Assembly (NCBI GenBank): GCA_943788445.1
Contig: CALSQH010000004.1
Coordinates: forward strand, 186,001 to 250,000
Length of the DNA: 64,000 nt
Direction of reading: 5' to 3'
From: an uncultured Pseudomonadales bacterium
GTDB taxonomy: Bacteria; Pseudomonadota; Gammaproteobacteria; Pseudomonadales; Porticoccaceae
Shown here piece after piece: positions 53,689 to 64,000 of the stretch (position 1 is its first letter; the number at the start of each line of letters is the position of its first letter). The translations under genes and the position numbers were made by a program. The notes beneath the pieces are model-generated. The model worked only from the letters and a program-made list of their open reading frames with translations, was not told the DNA's origin and made no database searches.

Positions 53689-54221
53689 GAGAGGGTGCCA
53701 AATTCAGTGATAACCTGGGTACACCAGCGGGCGATAAATTCATCAGTTAATTCGAGCTGATTTTCGTCGTCTAGCGGTAGACCAACAAAAAATTGTTTAT
53801 CCTCTGTCAATGCTTTCGAGTCTTCAAATTCATAGCCCTGATTGGGCCATAGGCCGACCATACTGGCGCCCTGATTTTTCACCTTGGCCCAGAGGTACCC
53901 CAGCGCGTCTTGGAACCATTCTGGATAGCCGATCTGATCGCCAAGCCCATAAACGGCGACTTTTTTGCCACAAAAATCGATGCTATCAAGCTGATTCCAG
54001 TGAGTCTCCCAGTCCTCTTGAAGCTCGCCATAATCCCATGTTGGTATACCTAAAATCAGGTAATCGTAGTCGGCCATTAGGCTTAGAGGAGTATCGGCAA
54101 TATTGTGCAGACTAACGCTGTTGTTTTTAAAGTTGCTATTGATCTGCTCGCAGATCTTTTCTCCTGCCATTTCGGTGTAGCAGGTCGAGCTGCCATAAAA
54201 TAAACCAATTTTTGCTGTCAT
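53685..54221 (-). CDS. fldB: Flavodoxin FldB-type
   Basis: A 178-residue long-chain flavodoxin that carries electrons with FMN. The phosphate loop is GLFYGSSTCYTEMAGEKI (residues 6-23). The flavin-stacking loops are GIPTWDYGELQEDWE and YGLGDQIGYPEWFQDALG. The match to E. coli FldB is close along the length. The downstream gene is translationally coupled, so this flavodoxin could serve the MnmC2-like oxidoreductase, which is inference. Confidence 0.9.
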   Translation of the reverse strand: MTAKIGLFYGSSTCYTEMAGEKICEQINSNFKNNSVSLHNIADTPLSLMADYDYLILGIPTWDYGELQEDWETHWNQLDSIDFCGKKVAVYGLGDQIGYPEWFQDALGYLWAKVKNQGASMVGLWPNQGYEFEDSKALTEDKQFFVGLPLDDENQLELTDEFIARWCTQVITEFGTLS

Positions 54222-54308
54222 TATTTTGCTTTTATTAATAGTGATTCTTGAACGGAAGGTTGAATGCTGTTTTTTCGCACTTACAGGCGCGCATAATACC
54301 TGCGAGAT

Positions 54309-54773
54309 TTAGTCACCGCCAGAAAACCCCAACTGTCGCCAAGCTTCGTAGACCACAATGGATACTGTGTTGGAGAGATTAAGGCTGCGACTATCCTTCT
54401 GCATAGGCAGGCGCAAGACATTGCTGGCGCCCACTGATGTGCGGATATCTTCTGGCAACCCGCGAGTTTCAGGGCCAAATAAAAGCGCATCGCCAGGTTG
54501 AAAACTGACTGATGAATAGCCGGCAGACCCTTTGGTGCTTAGGGCGTAAATATTTTTTGGTTCACAGCTGGTGAGGTATGCCTCCCAGCTTTCATGAACT
54601 TTTAATGACTGAAACTCCCGATAGTCCAATCCGGCGCGACGCAGTTTTTTGTCGTCCAGATCAAACCCCAAGGGCTTGATTAAATGCAGGCGAAAACCGG
54701 TATTGGCGCAGAGGCGAATAATATTTCCGGTGTTCGGTGGTATTTCTGGCTGGTAGAGAACAATATCAAGCAT
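54309..54773 (-). CDS. trmL: tRNA (cytidine/uridine(34)-2'-O)-methyltransferase TrmL
   Basis: A 154-residue SPOUT methyltransferase for the wobble ribose of tRNA-Leu. It begins [20 protein letters not shown]. The knotted SAM site comprises [11 protein letters not shown] (about 97-107) and [20 protein letters not shown] (about 121-140). ATG 54773 gives the family's usual length; the frame is open to 54803 but only inside the upstream gene. It lies 16 bases after the ACT-domain gene. Confidence 0.93.
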   Translation of the reverse strand: MLDIVLYQPEIPPNTGNIIRLCANTGFRLHLIKPLGFDLDDKKLRRAGLDYREFQSLKVHESWEAYLTSCEPKNIYALSTKGSAGYSSVSFQPGDALLFGPETRGLPEDIRTSVGASNVLRLPMQKDSRSLNLSNTVSIVVYEAWRQLGFSGGD

Positions 54774-54789
54774 AGAGAATAGGGTCGGC

Positions 54790-55302
54790 TTAAGCCTCGA
54801 CAACCTCCACCATTAGATCGTCGGAAAGGCTCTCCAACAACTGGGTCAATTGGTCCTCAGACATACCTACGGGCAGTTGAGTGTAGGCGTGAGCGTAAAA
54901 CATCATGCCTGCAGACATGGGTGCGCTCTCACAAAAGGTTTCAAGAGATACCAAGTTGACCTGGTTTTTGGCCAGTAGAGAGGAAATTTCCCCGACAATT
55001 CCTGAGCGGTCATTGGCAACAATTTCCAGACAGCTGATATGGGCATCATCATTAGTTTGTGGGCCGCTATTCTCGACGGTGATTTTAATGCCCTGATCTG
55101 CCAGCGCAGCTAAATCCTTTTCGAGAAGCTGTTGGGCTGCGGCCTCGACCTCAACCAAAAGAATGCCCGCAAATTTTCCCGCCAGCCGGGCCATACTGCT
55201 TTCCATCCAGTTGCCGCCATGGTTGCTAATGGCTTGTGCGACTTGCTCGACGATGCCGGCGCGATCGTCTGAGATAATGGTTAATACTAAATAATTGCTC
55301 AT
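54790..55302 (-). CDS. Tandem ACT-domain protein, GcvR-like
   Basis: A 170-residue protein made of two ACT domains. The first is at about 3-80 ([39 protein letters not shown]) and the second at about 90-165 ([38 protein letters not shown]). This layout matches GcvR, the repressor partner of the glycine cleavage system in E. coli; ACT domains usually bind amino acids. No gcv genes are nearby, so the role is inferred only from family. Co-transcribed with trmL. Confidence 0.85.
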   Translation of the reverse strand: MSNYLVLTIISDDRAGIVEQVAQAISNHGGNWMESSMARLAGKFAGILLVEVEAAAQQLLEKDLAALADQGIKITVENSGPQTNDDAHISCLEIVANDRSGIVGEISSLLAKNQVNLVSLETFCESAPMSAGMMFYAHAYTQLPVGMSEDQLTQLLESLSDDLMVEVVEA

Positions 55303-55404
55303 TTTTGACTCCTAGTCTTAACTGCAAATGATTATGGCACTATTATGCACATCATAGTTGTTTTGAATACGCTTTATGATAGTGACACTAAAGGTGAAAA
55401 TTAA

Positions 55405-55671
55405 GTGATTGAAATCCCTGCTGACAGATTGAGCGCTGAGGTTCTAGGTGCCGTGATCGAAGAGTTTATTCTTCGTGAAGGGACTGACTATGGCTCCTAT
55501 GAAGCCAGTTTAGAAAATAAAATTGATCAGGTCAGGGGGCAGTTAAAAAGAGGTGAGGTGTTAATTACCTTTGATCCGGCTACTGAAAACTGCAACCTGC
55601 TAACCCGCCATCAGTTTCAACAATACCAGATTCAGCAACAGCAAGAGAATGAATCGGAGCTAGGATCTTGA
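55405..55671 (+). CDS. yheU: YheU family protein (UPF0270)
   Basis: An 88-residue protein that matches YheU: IPADRLSAEVLGAVIEEF, ILREGTDYGSYEASLENK and VRGQLKRGEVLITFDPATE. The function is unknown. The GTG start (55405) has no strong ribosome site. A Gln-rich tail of about 15 residues extends past the usual end. Its stop lies just before the tilS ATG. Confidence 0.88.
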   Translation: MIEIPADRLSAEVLGAVIEEFILREGTDYGSYEASLENKIDQVRGQLKRGEVLITFDPATENCNLLTRHQFQQYQIQQQQENESELGS

Positions 55672-55682
55672 GCAGGCCGACA

Positions 55683-57029
55683 ATGAAAAAAAACCGCGAG
55701 ATTACCGCCAGTGCAGTATTTGCCCATTGGCTGGAAGAGCTTAACAGTGCACCACAGGTTTTAGTCGGTCTGAGCGGCGGGCTTGATTCATCGGTTTTGT
55801 TGTGTCTGGTCTGCGAGGTCATTGATGCTGAAAAAATTTCAGCGGTACATATTGATCATGGGTTATCCCCGAATGCAGATCATTGGCAACAACAGAGTGC
55901 TGAGTTTTGTCAGTCTCTGGGTGTTCGCTTGCACAGCGAATCGGTATCAGTGATTGAATCTGGCGATGGTCTTGAATCAGCCGCCCGAGATGCTCGCTAT
56001 CAAGTATTTGAAAAACTGATCGTTAAGCAGGGTATTTTACTGCTTGGTCATCATGCGGATGATCAGGTTGAGACAGTGCTATTCCGGCTGTTACGTGGTT
56101 CAGGCCCTAAAGGCTTGGCAGGTATTCCGCTAACGCGCCCATTGGGTCGTGGCAAATTATTAAGGCCATTATTGGCATGGACGAAAGCTGCCCTTGAGGC
56201 ATGGGCGTTAGAAAAGCAGCTGAGCTGGGTCGAAGATGAGAGTAACCAGCAGGATCAGTTTGATCGCAATTATCTGCGCAATCGTGTTGTTCCAGTTCTG
56301 GCTGAACGCTGGCCCGACTATGCTCAGGGTATTAGTCGCACAGCTCGGCACAGCAGTGAGGCGGATCAATTGGCTGAGTCTGTAGCGCGTGCTGATCTGG
56401 CAAGTCTAAAGATTAAAAGTGTGCGCGCGGGGTGGTCGTTGTCACTGCCTGAGTTTAATCAGCTTGAACCGCTCCGACAGAAAAATCTGCTTCGCTACTG
56501 GCCGAGTTTTTATGGCCTTTCAGGACTTAGCCAGAGTTTTGTTGAGGAGACGTTAGGTTCTCTGGTATCCGCTCGAAAAGATAGTGAACCAAAGGTCGTT
56601 CGCGGAAATATCCAGCTTTGTCGTTACCGCGATAGGCTCTATTTGTTGCAGCGCAGTGAGCGGCCAAAAACTTATGATGATGCCTGCTTGTTTTGGACTG
56701 CGGGTGAGGCGTTGATGTTGCCCGATGGCTCTCGACTCAGTGCTGAAAAAGTGTTGGGTGCAGGTTTGCGAGTCGACGATGTTAGTAAGTTGACTCTGCG
56801 CTTTCGGCAGGGTGGTGAACGCTGTCAGCCAGTAGGGCGCGATCGCTCTAACAGTCTTAAAAAATTACTTCAGGAATATGCGCTTGAGCCTTGGTGGAGA
56901 GAGCGTATTCCACTTGTTTATATTGAAGAGCAGCTGGTTGCAGTAGGCGATTTATGGGTTTGTCATGGTTGGCAGTGTGACGCTAACGAGCAGGGGTTAA
57001 AAATCACCTGGCAGGCAAACTCTCTGTAG
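55683..57029 (+). CDS. tilS: tRNA(Ile)-lysidine synthase
   Basis: A 448-residue enzyme that attaches lysine to C34 of tRNA-Ile so it reads AUA. The PP-loop is LVGLSGGLDSSVLL (about residues 27-40), followed by HIDHGLSPNADHWQ, LLGHHADDQVETVLFRLLRG and DESNQQDQFDRNYLRNRVVP. The C-terminal TilS domain (RFRQGGERCQPVGRDRSNSL) is present. I prefer ATG 55683; the TTG at 55668 overlaps yheU and sits two bases from its possible site. Confidence 0.95.
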   Translation: MKKNREITASAVFAHWLEELNSAPQVLVGLSGGLDSSVLLCLVCEVIDAEKISAVHIDHGLSPNADHWQQQSAEFCQSLGVRLHSESVSVIESGDGLESAARDARYQVFEKLIVKQGILLLGHHADDQVETVLFRLLRGSGPKGLAGIPLTRPLGRGKLLRPLLAWTKAALEAWALEKQLSWVEDESNQQDQFDRNYLRNRVVPVLAERWPDYAQGISRTARHSSEADQLAESVARADLASLKIKSVRAGWSLSLPEFNQLEPLRQKNLLRYWPSFYGLSGLSQSFVEETLGSLVSARKDSEPKVVRGNIQLCRYRDRLYLLQRSERPKTYDDACLFWTAGEALMLPDGSRLSAEKVLGAGLRVDDVSKLTLRFRQGGERCQPVGRDRSNSLKKLLQEYALEPWWRERIPLVYIEEQLVAVGDLWVCHGWQCDANEQGLKITWQANSL

Positions 57030-57191
57030 AATCCTACAACCCTTTCTGTTAATCTACTCTCCCATCTTGGGTAGGGTGGGTCTCAACCATTTTCATGGTT
57101 AAACAAGCCTTTCACAATTACAATTTTTTTAGATTCGACTCTTTAATTAGGTGAATTTTAGATTCACTCAATAAGGGTTACAGGGTCGTGA

Positions 57192-59704
<2,513 letters not shown>

Positions 59705-59799
59705 AAGAAAATGTTTGAAGACTTGTACCGGACAATTGAGTAAAAAATATAACCCTTTTAACAGCAGTAACCATACAAAATTATTGGAGAAAACAGTAA

Positions 59800-61092
<1,293 letters not shown>

Positions 61093-61100
61093 ATTCAGAC

Positions 61101-61128
61101 GGTTTGCGAGCAGGATTATGTGCAAACC
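61101..61128 (+). terminator. Hairpin after eno, possible attenuating terminator
   Basis: GGTTTGC (61101-61107) pairs perfectly with GCAAACC (61122-61128) around a 14-base loop, nine bases after the eno stop. No T run follows, so it may only reduce read-through into ftsB or stabilise the eno mRNA end. Confidence 0.3.
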
Positions 61129-61153
61129 CCAGAAAAGCGAATAGAATGCGTTT

Positions 61154-61462
61154 ATGCGTTGGTTATTGGTTATCTTGGCTGTTCTCTTTGTTGGCCTACA
61201 GTTTCGACTGTGGGTCGGTGAGGGCAGCCTCGCCCATAACTCTGAGTTAGATAGCCAGCTTGAAGAGCAGGAGCATGAAAATCAGGCTCTGCGCGAGCGC
61301 AATGCCCTTATCGCCACCGATGTCGAAAGTTTAAAGACCAACCTCAATGCCATTGAAGAAAAAGCCCGCGCCGATCTCGGTATGATCAAGCAGGGCGAAA
61401 CCTTCTATCTAGTGATTGATAAAAATCAGCCGGGTTCAATAAGCAAGGATAGTAGTCAGTGA
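61154..61462 (+). CDS. ftsB: Cell division protein FtsB
   Basis: A 102-residue bitopic membrane protein of the divisome FtsQLB complex. One span lies at the N-terminus (WLLVILAVLFVGLQFRLWVG, about residues 3-22), then a leucine-zipper-like coiled coil (LDSQLEEQEHENQALRERNA, about 33-52) and the conserved ALEEKARADLGMI-like segment IEEKARADLGMIKQGETFY. Position between eno and ispD is typical. It overlaps ispD by four bases. Confidence 0.95.
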   Translation: MRWLLVILAVLFVGLQFRLWVGEGSLAHNSELDSQLEEQEHENQALRERNALIATDVESLKTNLNAIEEKARADLGMIKQGETFYLVIDKNQPGSISKDSSQ

Positions 61463-62202
61463 GCGCTGTTAACTATTGGATGATTGTTCCAGCTGCAGGC
61501 AGTGGTCAGAGATTTGATGCTGAACTGGCCAAACAATTTCATAGTATTGGCGATAAACTGGTCGCAGACTATACTCTTGGCCGCCTATTAAATATCCCCA
61601 GTCTGAAAAAAATCTTGGTTCCCTGTGACCCCAAATCTGAGTATTGGACGCGTGTTTCTGCCGCTGCCGATAAACGGGTAGAACTTATTGAAGGTGGCGC
61701 AGAGCGTGTACATTCAGTATTAAAAGGTCTTAGAGCCCTGAGTGATATCGCCCAAAGTGACGATTGGATCTTGGTGCACGATATGGCGCGACCCTGTATC
61801 ACTAGTGCTGATATCAATAAATTGATTGATCAATTGCAGGGACATCCTGTGGGCGGCATTCTCGCTACCTCGATCAGCGATACGCTTAAGACGATAGCGC
61901 CAAAAAAGACAGTCTCAAAAAAGAACGCACCGCAGACTATTATCGAAAAGACGCTCGACCGCAGTGATTGTCGCGCCGCACAAACCCCGCAAATGTTTCG
62001 CTATGGTCTACTTGTCAGAGCTCTTGAGACAATGCTGGCAGAGCAGCAGGTGCCCACCGACGAAGCGTCGGCGATTGAATATTTAGGGAAGCAGGCCATG
62101 GTTGTAGAGGGTCGTCGCGACAATATTAAAATCACCCATCGTGAAGATCTGATTATTGCGCAGGCTATTATGGGTTATCAGGAGGCTGAACAATGCGTAT
62201 AG
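61459..62202 (+). CDS. ispD: 2-C-methyl-D-erythritol 4-phosphate cytidylyltransferase
   Basis: A 247-residue CTP-dependent enzyme of the MEP isoprenoid pathway. The nucleotide site is [18 protein letters not shown] (residues 10-27), with [56 protein letters not shown] and [11 protein letters not shown] following. There is a short insertion of about ten residues ([11 protein letters not shown]) before the product-binding loop. GTG start overlaps ftsB; ispF follows with a 10-base overlap. Confidence 0.95.
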   Translation: MSAVNYWMIVPAAGSGQRFDAELAKQFHSIGDKLVADYTLGRLLNIPSLKKILVPCDPKSEYWTRVSAAADKRVELIEGGAERVHSVLKGLRALSDIAQSDDWILVHDMARPCITSADINKLIDQLQGHPVGGILATSISDTLKTIAPKKTVSKKNAPQTIIEKTLDRSDCRAAQTPQMFRYGLLVRALETMLAEQQVPTDEASAIEYLGKQAMVVEGRRDNIKITHREDLIIAQAIMGYQEAEQCV

Positions 62203-62678
62203 GCCATGGTTACGATGTCCATGCATTTGGCGACGGTGATAAATTGGTATTGGGCGGGGTCTCAATTCCCTATCATCGGAGTTTTATAGCTCACTCAGAT
62301 GGCGATGTATTAATTCACGCGCTTATCGACGCTATTTTAGGCGCTTTGGCGCTGGGTGATATTGGCCAACACTTTCCCGACACAGATCAGCAATGGCGAG
62401 GTGCTGACAGTAGGCACTTACTGGCAAAAGTAGTACAGATAATGTCTGACACTGGTTATAAGCTCGGTAACGCTGATATCACCATTGTTGCCGAGCAGCC
62501 AAAGATGTTGCCGCATCTAGATGCTATGCGCCGCAATCTATGTGCCGATATAAACTGCCAGATTGATCAGCTGAATATCAAAGCTACCACTACCGAAAAA
62601 CTCGGTTTTGTCGGTCGCCAAGAAGGCATTGCTTGCCATGCCGTGGTTTTGCTGGTGGTTAAATCTGATGATAGCTAA
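62193..62678 (+). CDS. ispF: 2-C-methyl-D-erythritol 2,4-cyclodiphosphate synthase
   Basis: A 161-residue trimeric zinc enzyme of the MEP pathway. [13 protein letters not shown] carries the first metal ligands, [20 protein letters not shown] the next histidine, and [20 protein letters not shown] the substrate loop. [20 protein letters not shown] closes the fold. The length is normal. Consecutive pathway steps ispD and ispF overlap, implying coupled translation. Confidence 0.96.
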   Translation: MRIGHGYDVHAFGDGDKLVLGGVSIPYHRSFIAHSDGDVLIHALIDAILGALALGDIGQHFPDTDQQWRGADSRHLLAKVVQIMSDTGYKLGNADITIVAEQPKMLPHLDAMRRNLCADINCQIDQLNIKATTTEKLGFVGRQEGIACHAVVLLVVKSDDS

Positions 62679-62729
62679 ATAACCTCTCGGGCAAACATTA
62701 TCAAATCTCCAGAATTCGAATTTCAGAGC

Positions 62730-63680
62730 TTGCCGCGACTGTTTCCAACGTCGTTTGGTCGCGCCATGTATCGCAGTCAGCCAGAAGATTTTCTGGTTGA
62801 TGAGGTTTTAGGCTTTGAGCCCAGTGGTGAAGGGGAGCATCTGTTTTTACATATCAAAAAACGCGACCAGAATACGCAGTGGGTCGCTGGTTTGCTGTCT
62901 CAGTTGGCGGGTATTAAGCGCAACGATGTTAGTTTTTGTGGCCTTAAAGATCGCTTTGCGGTTACCACTCAGTGGTTTAGCCTCTATCTGCCAGGCCTTG
63001 AATTAAATCCGGGTCAGCTGCTACATAAAGATTTTGAAATACTTTCAATGGCGCGCCACAACAAAAAACTGCGCCGCGGTATGCACAACGGAAATCTATT
63101 TCGGCTCGTTCTTAGAGAATTTACTGCCCTTGAAGATCAATTTCCAGAGATTGAAGCTCGGCTAGAGAAAATAGCCGAGTGCGGGGTGCCAAATTATTTT
63201 GGTGAGCAGCGGTTTGGTCACGGCTGCGGAAATTTGATTCAGGCTCAGACATTGATTGAGCATGATCAACTAAAGGGCAATCGTCGAGGCACTGGGATGA
63301 TTTTATCGGCAGCTCGTTCATGGCTATTTAATTTGGTTCTCGCTGAACGCATTCGTCAGGGCTGCTGGTCCACATCAATGGAATTTGAGGCAGAGCCCTG
63401 CGGGCCACTCTGGGGGCGCGGGAGATCAGCTGCTGGCGGTGATCTAGAACAGTTAGAACAGGGTATATTGGCTGATTGGCGGGACTGGTGTTACGCCCTT
63501 GAACATGCAGGTCTCAAACAGGACCGCCGCGCCACAGTATTGGTGCCCGATGCTCTGCAGTGGAAACGTTTGGACAGAGATCGGTTGGAATTGTCCTTCG
63601 GTCTCTCTGCAGGTAGCTTTGCGACAGTGGTTTTACGGGAAATCACCGAATTATTCCGCCCCCAGATTCGAGCCCTGTGA
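62730..63680 (+). CDS. truD: tRNA pseudouridine(13) synthase TruD
   Basis: A 316-residue (from TTG 62730) pseudouridine synthase. The catalytic aspartate is in VSFCGLKDRFAVTTQWFSLY (about residue 72). QPEDFLVDEVLGFEPSGEGE, HLFLHIKKRDQNTQWVA, NYFGEQRFGHGCGNL and SAARSWLFNLVLAERI are family blocks. The start is unsure: TTG 62730 has no ribosome site, and the frame is open upstream through IKSPEFEFQSLPRLF with only ATT/ATC codons, so a rare ATT start near 62697 is possible. Confidence 0.92.
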   Translation: MPRLFPTSFGRAMYRSQPEDFLVDEVLGFEPSGEGEHLFLHIKKRDQNTQWVAGLLSQLAGIKRNDVSFCGLKDRFAVTTQWFSLYLPGLELNPGQLLHKDFEILSMARHNKKLRRGMHNGNLFRLVLREFTALEDQFPEIEARLEKIAECGVPNYFGEQRFGHGCGNLIQAQTLIEHDQLKGNRRGTGMILSAARSWLFNLVLAERIRQGCWSTSMEFEAEPCGPLWGRGRSAAGGDLEQLEQGILADWRDWCYALEHAGLKQDRRATVLVPDALQWKRLDRDRLELSFGLSAGSFATVVLREITELFRPQIRAL

Positions 63681-63783
63681 TATATTGGCGAGCATCAGCA
63701 GGGTTGTGTATTAGAAGAAGAAATTGTAATTATTAAAAGAACATCAGTCTGTTGTGGCAGGCTTTAGGTATAGAGGATTTTGT

Positions 63784-64000
63784 GTGAACTCAAGTGAATT
63801 AGCCGGCATTGGTATGACATCGCAGCGTACGCGAGAGCGGTTGATTCAGCGCTTGAAAGATCAGGGCATTACCAATCAAAGAATACTCGATGTATTCCGT
63901 GTAACTCCTCGTCATATCTTCCTCGATGAAGCGCTATCTCATCGCGCTTATGAAGATACAGCACTGCCGATCGGTTTCTCTCAAACACTCTCGCAGCCTT
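63784..64000 (+). CDS. pcm: Protein-L-isoaspartate O-methyltransferase, 3' truncated by window edge
   Basis: A GTG start at 63784 with GAGGA six bases upstream opens 72 codons that run off the window. [40 protein letters not shown] and [16 protein letters not shown] match the N-terminus of Pcm, which repairs isoaspartyl residues in aged proteins. In most gammaproteobacteria surE lies between truD and pcm; here only 103 bases separate them. Confidence 0.92.
   Translation, partial: MNSSELAGIGMTSQRTRERLIQRLKDQGITNQRILDVFRVTPRHIFLDEALSHRAYEDTALPIGFSQTLSQP

Noticed and set aside
57088..57105. Hairpin AACCA/TGGTT in the pyrG leader as attenuator or tilS terminator
   Set aside because: The stem is only five pairs and no T run follows; the known pyrG attenuation mechanism belongs to Gram-positives.

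Overview
The window is 64 kb of chromosome from a Gram-negative gammaproteobacterium. The housekeeping order at the right (argH / algZ-algR-hemC-hemD-hemX-hemY; lptM-lysA-dapF-DUF484; pyrG-kdsA-eno-ftsB-ispD-ispF-truD-pcm) is the Pseudomonas/Cellvibrio-type arrangement. Together with moderate GC content, TonB uptake and an exosortase/exopolysaccharide locus, this suggests a marine member of the Pseudomonadales/Cellvibrionales side (SAR92 or Porticoccus-like). That placement is inference; there is no rRNA gene here. No tRNA, CRISPR array, insertion sequence or prophage gene was found.

Left region (1-13.2 kb): variable surface-polysaccharide genes on both strands, visibly AT-richer than the rest. 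They are an SGNH hydrolase (truncated by the window edge), an O-antigen ligase/polymerase-like protein, a Wzx-type flippase, an asparagine-synthase-like amidotransferase, a sulfotransferase, two GT4 glycosyltransferases, a GMC oxidoreductase with a tiny Tat-signal partner, and a parallel beta-helix lipoprotein.

Middle-left (13.2-30.4 kb): a co-directional exopolysaccharide operon. It has four more glycosyltransferases, a second sulfotransferase, a WbpA-type UDP-GlcNAc dehydrogenase and a GDP-D-glycero-alpha-D-manno-heptose set: a GmhA-like isomerase, HddA kinase, a histidine-phosphatase-fold enzyme where GmhB would be expected, and a frameshifted HddC. Two SDR epimerases follow the same direction. 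It closes with a WecG/TagA glycosyltransferase fused to a STAS domain, an exosortase-EpsI fusion and a PrsT-like TPR lipoprotein.

Regulatory block (30.4-37.2 kb): a NarL/GacA-type response regulator, a TonB-dependent receptor, a twice-frameshifted periplasmic binding protein and a GacS/BarA-like hybrid kinase (sensor-HAMP-HisKA-HATPase-REC-HPt). The 600-base gap after the kinase holds hairpins with GGA in their loops, a GacA-box-like palindrome upstream and a strong terminator downstream. This looks like a Csr/Rsm-type small RNA. A motif around AATAGTCTAT recurs in front of several exopolysaccharide genes and, in a diverged form, in front of the response regulator. A ligand-sensing Gac/Rsm-like module controlling the adjacent exopolysaccharide locus is my main hypothesis.

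Right region (37.3-64 kb): core genes. These are rnr, DUF484, dapF, lysA, lptM, cyaY, argH, algZR, hemCDXY, nfo, a bacteriohemerythrin, a stand-alone MnmC2-type oxidoreductase coupled to fldB, trmL, a GcvR-like ACT protein, yheU, tilS, pyrG, kdsA, eno, ftsB, ispD, ispF, truD and the start of pcm. A 17-bp tandem repeat overlaps the argH stop codon.
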